From an uncultured Clostridia bacterium (lineage in GTDB: Bacteria; Bacillota; Clostridia; Christensenellales; UBA1242), in NCBI GenBank assembly GCA_934747805.1, contig CAKVHC010000002.1, forward strand, positions 62,001 to 126,000: a DNA stretch of 64,000 bases. The letters are read 5' to 3'. The notes beneath the pieces were generated by a model. It was given only the letters and a program-made list of their open reading frames with translations. It was not told the origin of the DNA and searched no databases. This document shows positions 54,937 to 63,841 of the stretch, piece by piece. How positions within the stretch are numbered: the first letter of the stretch is position 1; each line of letters begins with the position of its first letter. Both the position numbers and the translations under genes were made by a program.

Positions 54937-56205
54937 TTAATCCACCATTTCGAATTGCTGGTCACCGAATAGAACAGTGTCGCCTTCGACAGCACCCTTT
55001 TCTTTCAGCATATCAAAAATGCCTTTTTCTTTGACCTTTGACATAAAGTATCCAAGTGATGCCGTGTCAGTAAACACGATGCCACGTTGCAATTCGTCAA
55101 TGTATCCGCCACTAACTCGATAGGTGTGTGGCTCAACCATTTCAATGTTGACACTGGTTACATCTCTAATGTCGATTCGCTCAATTTCAGGTTTGATAGG
55201 TTCTGGCACCGGCAAATCTTTCAATTCGTTCCAAGTAGTTTTCAAAAGTTCATCCACGCCCTGATTTATGATTGCACAAATAGGAACGATAGGATATTTT
55301 GTCTTTGTTTTAGATTTAAACGACTTTATGCGCTCATCCAAATTGTCCACCATGTCAATTTTTGTTAGAGCGATTATTTGTGGCAGTGTTGCAAGACGAG
55401 TGTTGAACTTCTTTAACTCGTCATTTACTATGTTATAGTCTGCAACAGGGTCGTTACCATTAACTCCGCTAATGTCCACTACGTGAATGAGTAGGCGAGT
55501 GCGCTCAATATGTGACAGAAAGTCGTGACCAAGTCCCACGCCTTCACTTGCACCTTCAATCAATCCCGGAATGTCCGCCACGACAAAACTATTGTCGTAA
55601 TATTTTGCGATTCCAATGTTTGGAGTTAATGTAGTAAATTCGTAATTCGCAATTTTAGGCTTGGCACTGGTGATGATAGATAGAATTGTGCTCTTGCCAA
55701 CGTTTGGCTTGCCGATGAGGGCAACGTCTGCAATCATTTTCAATTCCAATTGCACTTGATAAGGCTTGCATACTTCACCCAATTGCGAAAATTGTGGAGC
55801 TTGACGAGTAGGCGTTTTAAAGAAAGCGTTGCCACGACCACCACGACCGCCTTGCAAAATGACCGCACGTTCGCCGTCCGCATACATATCAGCTACGACT
55901 TTGCCTGTTTCTACGTCACGAATGACAGTGCCGCAAGGTACTTCAATTACAATGTCCTGCCCATCTTTGCCGTTGCGAAGTCCACCATCACCGTTCTCAC
56001 CATTCTCAGCCACGAATTTGCGTTTGTACTGAAAATCTATGAGAGTGTTCTTATTTCGACTTGCCACGAAAACAACGCTGCCGCCTTTACCACCATCACC
56101 GCCGGATGGTCCACCGTTTGCGACATATTTTTCTCTGCGCCAACGCACAACACCATCACCGCCGTTGCCAGCCTTTATACTAATTTTTACTTTATCTATG
56201 CTCAT
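54937..56205 (-). CDS. obg: GTPase Obg
   Basis: A 422-residue essential GTPase for 50S assembly. The Gly-rich Obg fold (MSIDKVKISIKAGNGGDGVVRWRREKYVANGGPSGGDGG) is followed by the G domain with G1 GKPNVGKS, G3 DIPGLIEGA and TKID, and a C-terminal OCT domain with YRVSGGYIDELQRG. A longer frame to 56289 lies within nth; ATG 56205 with AAGGAC upstream matches the family and overlaps nth by 14 bases. Confidence 0.96.
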   Translation of the reverse strand: MSIDKVKISIKAGNGGDGVVRWRREKYVANGGPSGGDGGKGGSVVFVASRNKNTLIDFQYKRKFVAENGENGDGGLRNGKDGQDIVIEVPCGTVIRDVETGKVVADMYADGERAVILQGGRGGRGNAFFKTPTRQAPQFSQLGEVCKPYQVQLELKMIADVALIGKPNVGKSTILSIITSAKPKIANYEFTTLTPNIGIAKYYDNSFVVADIPGLIEGASEGVGLGHDFLSHIERTRLLIHVVDISGVNGNDPVADYNIVNDELKKFNTRLATLPQIIALTKIDMVDNLDERIKSFKSKTKTKYPIVPICAIINQGVDELLKTTWNELKDLPVPEPIKPEIERIDIRDVTSVNIEMVEPHTYRVSGGYIDELQRGIVFTDTASLGYFMSKVKEKGIFDMLKEKGAVEGDTVLFGDQQFEMVD

Positions 56206-56830
56206 ACTTGTCCTTATAATATTTACAATATTTTTGCATTTTACACTCTTCACATTTTGGTTTTCTGCTAATGCAGTGATATCTGCCAAAGAGTATTAAA
56301 CGCAAATGAAGTTTGTCCAAACAATTTTTGTCGAAGGCTTGATAGATTTTTTTCTCCACTTCCAAAGGTGAATCTTTTTCCTCGCTGATGCCAAGTCGGT
56401 CACACACACGATGAACGTGCGTGTCCACAGCCACGACAGGAAACCCAAAGCATTCGTTCAAAACAACATTTGCTGTCTTACGTCCCACACCGCTCAGTGT
56501 TTGCAAAACGTCACGGTCAGTTGGCATCTCGCCATTGTATTTTTCCACAATTTCTCGAGAACATTCTTTTATCGCTTTTGCTTTTGAATTGTAGAATCCA
56601 CAAGAATGAATAATATCCTTCAACTCATCTTCGTTAAGCTCAGCCATTTTGTCTGGAGTGGGTGCTAGAGCAAAGAGTCTCGGCGTCACCATATTAACAC
56701 GCTTGTCCGTACATTGCGCTGACAATATTGTCGCAATCAAAAGTTGAAACGGTGTTTCATAATTCAGTTCACAACGAGCGACAGGAAACATTTCTTCCAA
56801 ATACGCTAACAACTCTTTTTGTTTTTCCAT
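56192..56830 (-). CDS. nth: Endonuclease III
   Basis: A 212-residue DNA glycosylase/AP lyase for oxidised pyrimidines. HhH motif LSGVGRKTANVV with the catalytic Lys, catalytic Asp in VAVDTHVHRV, and the 4Fe-4S ligands Cx6Cx2Cx5C at the C-terminus (CISRKPKCEECKMQKYC). The ATG at 56830 fits the family and a leaderless promoter. It is the first gene of an nth-obg-yhbY run. Confidence 0.96.
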   Translation of the reverse strand: MEKQKELLAYLEEMFPVARCELNYETPFQLLIATILSAQCTDKRVNMVTPRLFALAPTPDKMAELNEDELKDIIHSCGFYNSKAKAIKECSREIVEKYNGEMPTDRDVLQTLSGVGRKTANVVLNECFGFPVVAVDTHVHRVCDRLGISEEKDSPLEVEKKIYQAFDKNCLDKLHLRLILFGRYHCISRKPKCEECKMQKYCKYYKDKYEHR

Positions 56831-56836
56831 AAGAGT

Positions 56837-56865
56837 ATTATAACACATTAGATACGCATTTTCAA
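56837..56865 (-). promoter_or_regulatory. Leaderless promoter of nth-obg-yhbY
   Basis: Minus strand TTGAAA (56865-56860), 17 nt, TATAAT (56842-56837), 6 nt to the ATG. Confidence 0.65.
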
Positions 56866-56868
56866 TAA

Positions 56869-56914
56869 TTTACGAATATGTTTGTAATTAATTTACGAAC
56901 ATATTTGTAATTAA
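56869..56914. repeat. Two tandem 23-bp units, each a near-perfect dyad
   Basis: Units at 56869-56891 and 56892-56914 differ at two positions; a partial third follows. Each contains TTACGAA-(Y)AT(R)-TTTGTAA, close to a palindrome. They sit just upstream of the nth -35. The rest of the gap to 57186 is extremely AT-rich with no gene seen. Confidence 0.5.
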
Positions 56915-57186
56915 TTTACAAATAATTTTTGTGCTTATATACAAAAAATTTTTGTGTATATTTATAAATAATATTTTAAATAATTTGTTAAATATATTGT
57001 ATTTTTTAAATATTTTTAATTATTAATTAAATATAATTATTGAAAAATAAATAAAATATTTTTTATATAAATCATTTTGAATATAATTTTAAATTAATTT
57101 GCGATTATTTTATATATAAAAATCGTAAAAATAATTTTTTTTGCAATTATTCTTTTTATAGAAAAAAATAATCTAGTTATTAATAT

Positions 57187-57450
57187 TTAATATATTCGAC
57201 GGATAATATCCCGTTGACCATAGTTTGAATCAATCACGTACATTCCGTTAAAGCCTGACATATTTCTTCTTGCCAAAATTGACTGTGCCGTGTACACATC
57301 ATTAGGATTTATCATTACAGCCAAACTGCAGCTGGAGACAATACTTTTTGGTGCATTAACCATTGAAGAATATACTCCATAACTTTGCAGAATATTTCTA
57401 AAATTCATTAGTTCATTTCTCGACCTAAAAAGCATATAGGCGTTTTTCAT
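57187..57450 (-). CDS. DUF3343 (putative Se/S carrier-like) protein
   Basis: An 87-residue protein whose pattern, short strand AYMLFRSRNELMNFRNILQSYGV, then PKSIVSSCSLAVMI with a single central Cys, then a helix, matches DUF3343. The family is annotated as a possible selenium/sulfur carrier. It is divergent from a cysteine desulfurase with 68 bp between, which supports a sulfur or selenium transfer pair. GAGG site. Confidence 0.75.
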   Translation of the reverse strand: MKNAYMLFRSRNELMNFRNILQSYGVYSSMVNAPKSIVSSCSLAVMINPNDVYTAQSILARRNMSGFNGMYVIDSNYGQRDIIRRIY

Positions 57451-57518
57451 GTTATACCTCTCACAAAAAGCGTTTGTTCATAATACATAATATATAGAAA
57501 GGTAAAAAATGGTGAATA

Positions 57519-58655
57519 ATGATTTATTTAGATAATTCAGCAACAACATATTTCAAACCACAGATTGTGAAGTCGAGTGTGATTAATGCAGTCAACAACT
57601 ACACGGGAAACGCAGGCAGAAGCGGACACAAAATCGCACTTGCGGCTGGTGAGCAGGTCATGAAAGCACGTCAAGTTGTGGCCTCATTTTTTGAGGCAAG
57701 TTTTGACAGGGTTGTGTTTACTCATAACTGCACCACAGCACTCAATATGGCAATACTCGGAAGTGTCGAAAAGGGAATGCATGTAATTACAACAACCATG
57801 GAACACAATTCAGTTTTGCGTCCATTAAATCGTTTGCAAGAAAATGGGGATATTGAATTGACAATTGTAAATATGAATGACGAAGGCTGTGTGTCAGTTG
57901 ACGACATCAAGAATGCCGTAAAGCCGAATACAAAGTTGGTCGTTATAACCCAAACATCTAATGTCACTGGTGCATCGAATGACGTGAAAGCGATTGGTGA
58001 GTTTTGTCATCAAAATGGAATAAAAATAATAGTTGATTGTGCACAGTCTGCAGGCCATAAAAAGATATCCATGCGTGATGATAACATTGATATAATTTGC
58101 TTTGCGGGACATAAGGGTTTGTATGCTCTGACAGGCATAGGAGGCATGGTGTTAGCCGACAATGTTCATCTGCGACCAGTGATACTGGGTGGCACAGGTG
58201 TTGACAGCATCTCTCTCAAACAAGAAGAATTGTTTCCAGATAATTTTGAAAGCGGAACAGTGCCTGTGATGCAAATAATTTCATTAGGTGCAGGCGTAGA
58301 ATATGTTAGTAAGAATTTTGAATATATTAATTTTCGTACACAAGATTTAACGAAATACGCATTAAATAGGTTAAAATATTTAAAAAATATAAAAATTTAT
58401 TCAAATATTAATAATTGTTCAGGAGTTATTTCGTTTAATATAGATAATTATGATTGTAATGATGTCGCCAATTTTTTAGATGAAAAATATAATATCGCAG
58501 TCAGAAGCGGACTGCACTGTGCTCCATTAATTCACAAACAATTGAATACGTTAGAACAAGGTGGAGCAATTAGAATTTCGCTCACGCACCAAAACAACGC
58601 AAACGAGATTGATAAATTAATTGATGCATTGGTCGACTATCAGAAGAACAACTAG
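57519..58655 (+). CDS. Class V PLP-dependent cysteine desulfurase
   Basis: A 378-residue enzyme expected to release sulfur (or selenium) from cysteine (or selenocysteine). YLDNSATTYFKP at the start, PLP Lys in FAGHKGLYALTG (about 205) and the catalytic loop Cys in RSGLHCAPLIHK (about 337) are present. It lacks a partner iscU or sufU nearby. The stop overlaps that of the convergent membrane gene by 3 bases. Confidence 0.9.
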   Translation: MIYLDNSATTYFKPQIVKSSVINAVNNYTGNAGRSGHKIALAAGEQVMKARQVVASFFEASFDRVVFTHNCTTALNMAILGSVEKGMHVITTTMEHNSVLRPLNRLQENGDIELTIVNMNDEGCVSVDDIKNAVKPNTKLVVITQTSNVTGASNDVKAIGEFCHQNGIKIIVDCAQSAGHKKISMRDDNIDIICFAGHKGLYALTGIGGMVLADNVHLRPVILGGTGVDSISLKQEELFPDNFESGTVPVMQIISLGAGVEYVSKNFEYINFRTQDLTKYALNRLKYLKNIKIYSNINNCSGVISFNIDNYDCNDVANFLDEKYNIAVRSGLHCAPLIHKQLNTLEQGGAIRISLTHQNNANEIDKLIDALVDYQKNN

Positions 58656-59455
58656 TCCAACCAATTTTTGCTAATTGATTTTTTCCACAATGGGCGAATC
58701 AAACATAAGAAACTTAGACCCAATAATAGACTGCCCCAAACGATATAATAATTTCTAAATGGCACAACCAAACTAACAAACAAAATCAGTAGGCCAGCCC
58801 AAAAATATCTGAACCAATTTTTCTTTTGCAAGCACATATCCAACACGTCCTTAAACTTAACCTTTGGCTTGGACTTGTATGCGATTTCGCTTTCAGGGTA
58901 GGAATTGGTTTTGGTGTATAAGAGTTGATACATCTGTTCTTTGTCTAGTAGCACGACATTGAAATTTAAATTGCTTGCAATAGAACGAACATCGCTCTTC
59001 CAAACACTAGCAACCAATATAATTTTGTCACAGCCATTTCTGTGTGTTGACAAAATCTCAAACAATTTTTCTGGCTCGGAATCTTCACAATAAATCATTT
59101 TAATTTTTTTGTTATTAAGTTTGAACGCTAAGTAATTTTTGTAGGCATGTTTGTTGACTGCGTCTGGAAAAAGAGTCGCAAAAAATTTTGTGCGAATATT
59201 TGCATCCATTGTGGCAAGCTTGAACGCACACTCTTCAATTTTTGCCTGCTCTTGCGCATTAGATTTTTTTATGTTGTTTCTGTGATTTGATATGGCAGAA
59301 ATTAGCGTGTTCGTTGCAATGGAAATTGCAAACGCAATCAGCGCACAAACTACGCCGTCATAAATATAGAATCTCAGCCATGCGAAAGCTATGAAAAAAA
59401 TGATTATATATCTAAACGCAATGTCCAAAATGTATGCCAAACGAGATTTATTCAT
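58652..59455 (-). CDS. Four-helix membrane protein with endonuclease-like domain
   Basis: A 267-residue protein. Helix pair at the N-terminus (about 5-50), a soluble middle domain with KIKMIYCEDSEPEKLFEIL and DKIILVASVWKSDVRSIASNLNFNVVLLDKEQMYQLL, then a C-terminal helix pair (about 205-250). The middle recalls restriction-endonuclease-like membrane proteins, but no catalytic triad is certain. ATG 59455 chosen; a longer frame to 59491 starts in a weak context. Confidence 0.55.
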   Translation of the reverse strand: MNKSRLAYILDIAFRYIIIFFIAFAWLRFYIYDGVVCALIAFAISIATNTLISAISNHRNNIKKSNAQEQAKIEECAFKLATMDANIRTKFFATLFPDAVNKHAYKNYLAFKLNNKKIKMIYCEDSEPEKLFEILSTHRNGCDKIILVASVWKSDVRSIASNLNFNVVLLDKEQMYQLLYTKTNSYPESEIAYKSKPKVKFKDVLDMCLQKKNWFRYFWAGLLILFVSLVVPFRNYYIVWGSLLLGLSFLCLIRPLWKKSISKNWLD

Positions 59456-59519
59456 GCAACTATTTTTGCCAATAAACAAAAAGCCAAACAAATAATAACT
59501 GTTTTGCGTGTTTTAAGGT

Positions 59520-59548
59520 TTGACAACACGGCTATAATGTTTTAAAAT
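59520..59548 (+). promoter_or_regulatory. Leaderless promoter of pdp-tsaE-tsaB/rimI
   Basis: TTGACA (59520-59525), 17 nt, TAAAAT (59543-59548), 6 nt to the ATG. A TATAAT at 59533-59538 is only 7 nt from the -35 and is not used in this reading. Confidence 0.65.
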
Positions 59549-59554
59549 AATAGT

Positions 59555-60850
59555 ATGAACATCTTAGCAATAATTAATAAGAAACGTTGTGGCAAAGCTT
59601 TGACCACTGAAGAGATAGAATTTGTAATCAAGGCATACACAAGAGGCAAAATACCTGATTACCAGATGAGTTCGCTTCTTATGGCAATATGTACTAAAGG
59701 AATGAACTACGAAGAAACGCTTGCCATGACGCTTGCTATGAAAAATAGTGGCAAGGTTTACACCTTTGACAAATCACGCAATTTTATCCTTGACAAACAT
59801 AGCACAGGTGGAGTGGGCGATTCGACCACATTTATTGTGATGAGCACACTCGCCAGTCTTGGCTACAAAATGGTGAAAATGAGCGGTCGTGGTCTCGGTC
59901 ACACAGGCGGCACTTTGGACAAACTTGAAGTATTTCCAAAAGTGAAGCATAACTATTCGATTGACCAAGTGGAAGAGTTTTTAGACAAGAACAACGCTGT
60001 CATTATCGGCGCACAGGCTGTTGCCCCAGCGGATAAGAAAATTTATTTGCTTCGTGACGTCAGTTCAACAGTAGAAAGCATTCCGTTGATTTGTGCTAGC
60101 ATTCTGTCCAAGAAATTATCTTGTGGCGCACATGGAATAGTGTTTGATATCACCTGTGGTGACGGTGCCTTTATGCACAATTTGAAAGATGCTCAGACGC
60201 TGGCACATTTGATGCGTAAGATTACGCAGCATGAAAAGGTGCGTGCCTCATTCGTGATTACGGATATGGATTCGCCGCTTAGTCGTGGAATTGGCAGAGA
60301 GTACGAAATCGCAGATGTTGTTCGTGTTTTGAACGGCGAGCGTTGTGCTCTACGTGAAGTTTCACTAAAATTGATAGTGGAAGCAATGCGTCTTCAGAAA
60401 CCAGAACTTAACGAAAAATATGCCTACATCCAAGCAAGCCAAGCAATCGATAACGGACTAGCCAAGCAAAACTTCGTTGACATACTTCGAGCACAAGGGG
60501 CTAATCTAGATAACATAGATGACTATCAAACTGTGCCAAAGACAAAGTTTGAAACGAAAATTTATGCTTCCACTTCAGGCAGAGTAAGGCGTGTGTCCGC
60601 ACGTGCTCTAGGCGATGCCGTTCGCATCTTGGGTGGCGGTCGATTGGTGGAAACCGATACTATTACGCCAAATGTGGGCATGGAAATTAATTGCCGCATT
60701 GGCGACAAGGTTAAGAAAGGCGATTGCCTAGCAATAGTTCACTACGAAGACAAGAAAAAGTTTAAGCAAGTGGAATCGCAAATCAAGAATGCATTTCAAA
60801 TTGGTTGTTTCGCCTTAAAACCTAAGCTTATTATTCAGGAAATAAAATGA
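59555..60850 (+). CDS. pdp: Pyrimidine-nucleoside (thymidine) phosphorylase
   Basis: A 431-residue enzyme splitting uridine, thymidine or deoxyuridine to base and (deoxy)ribose 1-phosphate. YQMSSLLMAI, KHSTGGVGDSTTFIV (phosphate site) and SGRGLGHTGGTLDKLE (sugar/base site) are all intact. Length normal. tsaE starts inside its stop codon (ATGA overlap). Confidence 0.95.
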   Translation: MNILAIINKKRCGKALTTEEIEFVIKAYTRGKIPDYQMSSLLMAICTKGMNYEETLAMTLAMKNSGKVYTFDKSRNFILDKHSTGGVGDSTTFIVMSTLASLGYKMVKMSGRGLGHTGGTLDKLEVFPKVKHNYSIDQVEEFLDKNNAVIIGAQAVAPADKKIYLLRDVSSTVESIPLICASILSKKLSCGAHGIVFDITCGDGAFMHNLKDAQTLAHLMRKITQHEKVRASFVITDMDSPLSRGIGREYEIADVVRVLNGERCALREVSLKLIVEAMRLQKPELNEKYAYIQASQAIDNGLAKQNFVDILRAQGANLDNIDDYQTVPKTKFETKIYASTSGRVRRVSARALGDAVRILGGGRLVETDTITPNVGMEINCRIGDKVKKGDCLAIVHYEDKKKFKQVESQIKNAFQIGCFALKPKLIIQEIK

Positions 60851-61263
60851 TAAAACTAAAAAATGAAGAACAAACAAAAAAAGTGGCAATCGATTTTGCC
60901 AACAAACTAAAACCGGGCGACCTCGTTTTGCTCAACGGCGACTTAGGAGCAGGCAAAACCACTTTCACACGTTATACTTTCGAGGCTCTTGGTGCAAAAG
61001 GCGTGGTGAACAGCCCAACCTTTGCTATTGTGAAGGTGTACGAAAGCCCTGTTGCTGAGCTGTATCACTTTGACACCTATCGCATTGACGTAAATGAGGC
61101 GATTGAGTCAGGCTTCGACGAAATTTTGTCCAATAGACAGGGTAAAATTATTTTTATTGAGTGGAGCGAAAATATTGCACCGCTTTTACAAAATGTTTCA
61201 TACATTGTCAACTTAAAATATGTAACCGAAACTGAACGAGAAATAGAGATTTTGAAAAAATGA
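60847..61263 (+). CDS. tsaE: tRNA threonylcarbamoyladenosine ATPase TsaE
   Basis: A 138-residue P-loop protein needed for t6A37 formation. GDLGAGKTTFTR (about 35-46) is the Walker A motif, with NSPTFAIVKVYE and LYHFDTYRID downstream. It overlaps both neighbours by 4 bases, so pdp, tsaE and tsaB-rimI form one unit. Confidence 0.95.
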   Translation: MIKLKNEEQTKKVAIDFANKLKPGDLVLLNGDLGAGKTTFTRYTFEALGAKGVVNSPTFAIVKVYESPVAELYHFDTYRIDVNEAIESGFDEILSNRQGKIIFIEWSENIAPLLQNVSYIVNLKYVTETEREIEILKK

Positions 61264-62306
61264 ACAAACTGATAATTAACACTGTATTGCCGCAATTACA
61301 AGCCGTTCTGACAAAAGATGAACATATCTTTTCTACCGTACTTGATGCTGACAAAAATCATAACGAGAAATTGCTCGGCGAAATTGACAAACTCTTGCAA
61401 GAATCTGATCTAAAAATGCAAGATATTGATGCTTGCTTTTGTTTCGTGGGCCCAGGAAGTTTTACAGGAATTAGAGTAGGGGTTGCCACCATAAAGGGCT
61501 TTAGAGATGCGCTGGGCATCAAAGCGTTTGGCATAAACACGCTTGAATACTTGTCACGTTTAGCAGTCAAGAAAGACTCGACCGCACAAGTGTTCGCTTT
61601 GTACGGCAGTTTGAATAGTTATTTTGTCGCACACATAGAAAACGGAGAACTTGTTTACGAATCCACTAATCAAACATTGGACCAACTGCTTGCAATTGCA
61701 AATGGCAGGGACATTTATGTTTTCAGTGGAAGCAATCATTGTGAATTTGCACGCAATGTAGATTTGAATGCGGATGAGTTGGTTTTGCTTGCCAATGATG
61801 TATATGCTCGTGGTGACGAACGACTTACACCAGTATATTTTCAACTTTCGCAAGCCGAAGCACAAAAAATCAGCCGCAACGTTGACATATCCCTTGCAAC
61901 TGTTGATGATGCTAAAGAAATAACAAATATAGACAATCAAATTTTTGAAGATAAGTGGAACGAAGACTCGTATATTCGTGAGATAAGAAATAACAAACTA
62001 TTTGTTGCCAAACTCTTAGACAAAATTATCGGCTTTGTTGACCTTGAAATTGTCGCAGACGAAATGAACATTGTGAAAATTGGCGTCTTACCAGATTATC
62101 GACGAAACAGAGTGGCCATTCAGCTCATCAATCACGCCACTGATTATGCAAGGCAGAGCAACATTGCTAGCATTGGACTAGAAGTGTCGTCAAACAATGC
62201 TCCAGCCAAAAATCTATACAAGAAAATGGGCTTTGAACCAACCAGAATCAGAAAGCATTATTACAAGGATCACAGCGATGCAATAGAGATGCGAAAGCAA
62301 GTTTAA
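61260..62306 (+). CDS. Fused TsaB / RimI (t6A subunit and ribosomal-protein acetyltransferase)
   Basis: A 348-residue protein. Residues 1-200 are TsaB-like (CFCFVGPGSFTGIRVGVATIKGF, about 60-82), the scaffold subunit for TsaD in t6A synthesis. Residues about 210-348 are a GNAT domain (ISLATVDDAKEI, KIGVLPDYRRNRVAIQLINHA, EVSSNNAPAKNLYKKMGF) of the RimI type that acetylates ribosomal proteins. The first part of TsaB is a little reduced. TsaB-RimI fusions are known in some Bacillota. Confidence 0.92.
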   Translation: MNKLIINTVLPQLQAVLTKDEHIFSTVLDADKNHNEKLLGEIDKLLQESDLKMQDIDACFCFVGPGSFTGIRVGVATIKGFRDALGIKAFGINTLEYLSRLAVKKDSTAQVFALYGSLNSYFVAHIENGELVYESTNQTLDQLLAIANGRDIYVFSGSNHCEFARNVDLNADELVLLANDVYARGDERLTPVYFQLSQAEAQKISRNVDISLATVDDAKEITNIDNQIFEDKWNEDSYIREIRNNKLFVAKLLDKIIGFVDLEIVADEMNIVKIGVLPDYRRNRVAIQLINHATDYARQSNIASIGLEVSSNNAPAKNLYKKMGFEPTRIRKHYYKDHSDAIEMRKQV

Positions 62307-63841
62307 TTGTAATCGTCTGGCAGGTCGTTAAGAATTAGTAGGCAATCACCGGCACGCAGAAGTTTTGTGAATATGCCTTGCGCCATAGCCAAATTTTTTG
62401 CATATATGATATTTTCAAATCCTACTGAAAGCAATCCGTCTGAGATTGCTTTTTTGTTGGTGTCATTTACGATTATGAAATAGTCTACAAACTTGCCAGC
62501 AGCTACTCCAAAGTGATAGTTGATATCATATTGCATCTTGCCACCTTCCACCATTCCGGGTGATGCGATTATTTTACGAGTGCCAATAGACTTTAACACT
62601 TCGAGTGCTACACGAATGCTGTCTGCACTAGCATTATAGCTATCGTCGATAATAATCACACCATTTTGGTTTTTAATCAGTTCGAGTCGGTGTGGCTCGG
62701 CTTTAACATTTTCAATCTTTGGCAAAATGTTCTCAATGTCATCATAAAGGCAGGCACACGCAATCGCAAGAGTCAAATTAACTACATTGTGTTCGCCGAT
62801 TAGCCTTGTATGAACTTCATATTTTTTATCGCCAACATGCAGAGTAAAACTACTACCTGATAAATCAAATTTTATATCACTCGCAAAATAATCTGCCTTT
62901 TGCCTTGTGGAAACTGAAATTTTGCTTAATTTTCTTTCATCATACATTTTTTTCACATACTCATTATCTATATTGAAAATGACTGTGCCTATGCAATAGT
63001 CAGACAATTCTTTTTTAGTTTTGTAAATATTTTCCACCGAACCAAACGATTCAATGTGTGCTGGGCTAACGTTTGTAATTATTGCATTGGTCGGATTTGT
63101 CAGGTGGCACAATTCGTCAATTTGATAACGTTTTCTCGCACCCATTTCGGCAACAAATATTTTGCAATTGTCATCCAAATCGTTAATCGCTTTTGTCAAT
63201 CCGAGTGGGGTGTTGTAACTACGAGGACTAGCCACTGCATTTTGTCCGCCAAGTAAAGTGGACAGATAGTTTTTCACGCTAGTTTTTCCAACGCTTCCCG
63301 TGATGCCAATCACCTCGATATTGCGAGCCGTTAGTTTGTGTTTTGCTCGGTCCATATATTTTCTATTAACACGTTTTTCATACGGCAGCCAACTCACATT
63401 CACCACGAAAATAATTGTATCTTTATATAGCATTGACGCACATGCAAAAATTACGAACACCTTGCTCGGCACAAATAATAGCATTAATATATCTACAGCA
63501 AAAATCAAAAATATATTTGCAATAAATAATCTTTTAATTTTTTGCGTAAAATTTAATTTAATTTTCTTCGGTGCAAAATAATCCACAACCTCGAAAATAA
63601 TGTAAAAAATAACCAAAAAACACGAAAATATAGTGTAAATTATTACATTTTTTATAAAAATTAAGCATAAACATGCCAAAACGCTTATCAAACTATTAAT
63701 TATTATTCGTTTTTTATTTTTGCAAAATTGCAAATAATTTTTTAATTTATAATTTTTTAATTGGTAAAAATATAAATTATTTAATATGAAAAAAATATTT
63801 AGTGGCAATAAAAGAGTGAATAAAATAATTTTAGTAATCAT
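62303..63841 (-). CDS. Membrane-fused MurF-type Mur ligase
   Basis: A 512-residue protein. About 170 N-terminal residues carry four to five predicted helices instead of the usual MurF substrate domain. The Mur ligase centre follows: GITGSVGKTSVKNYL (about 178-192), YNTPLGLTKAI, FVAEMGARKRYQIDELC and, further on, DDSYNASADSIRVAL. The C-terminal ligase domain is present. The activity is probably D-Ala-D-Ala (or similar) ligation in peptidoglycan synthesis, but the truncated substrate domain leaves this uncertain. GGGAG site; the stop overlaps the tsaB-rimI stop. Confidence 0.85.
   Translation of the reverse strand: MITKIILFTLLLPLNIFFILNNLYFYQLKNYKLKNYLQFCKNKKRIIINSLISVLACLCLIFIKNVIIYTIFSCFLVIFYIIFEVVDYFAPKKIKLNFTQKIKRLFIANIFLIFAVDILMLLFVPSKVFVIFACASMLYKDTIIFVVNVSWLPYEKRVNRKYMDRAKHKLTARNIEVIGITGSVGKTSVKNYLSTLLGGQNAVASPRSYNTPLGLTKAINDLDDNCKIFVAEMGARKRYQIDELCHLTNPTNAIITNVSPAHIESFGSVENIYKTKKELSDYCIGTVIFNIDNEYVKKMYDERKLSKISVSTRQKADYFASDIKFDLSGSSFTLHVGDKKYEVHTRLIGEHNVVNLTLAIACACLYDDIENILPKIENVKAEPHRLELIKNQNGVIIIDDSYNASADSIRVALEVLKSIGTRKIIASPGMVEGGKMQYDINYHFGVAAGKFVDYFIIVNDTNKKAISDGLLSVGFENIIYAKNLAMAQGIFTKLLRAGDCLLILNDLPDDYN

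Noticed and set aside
56869..56936. CRISPR array
   Set aside because: Units are contiguous with no spacers, and no cas genes are in the window.
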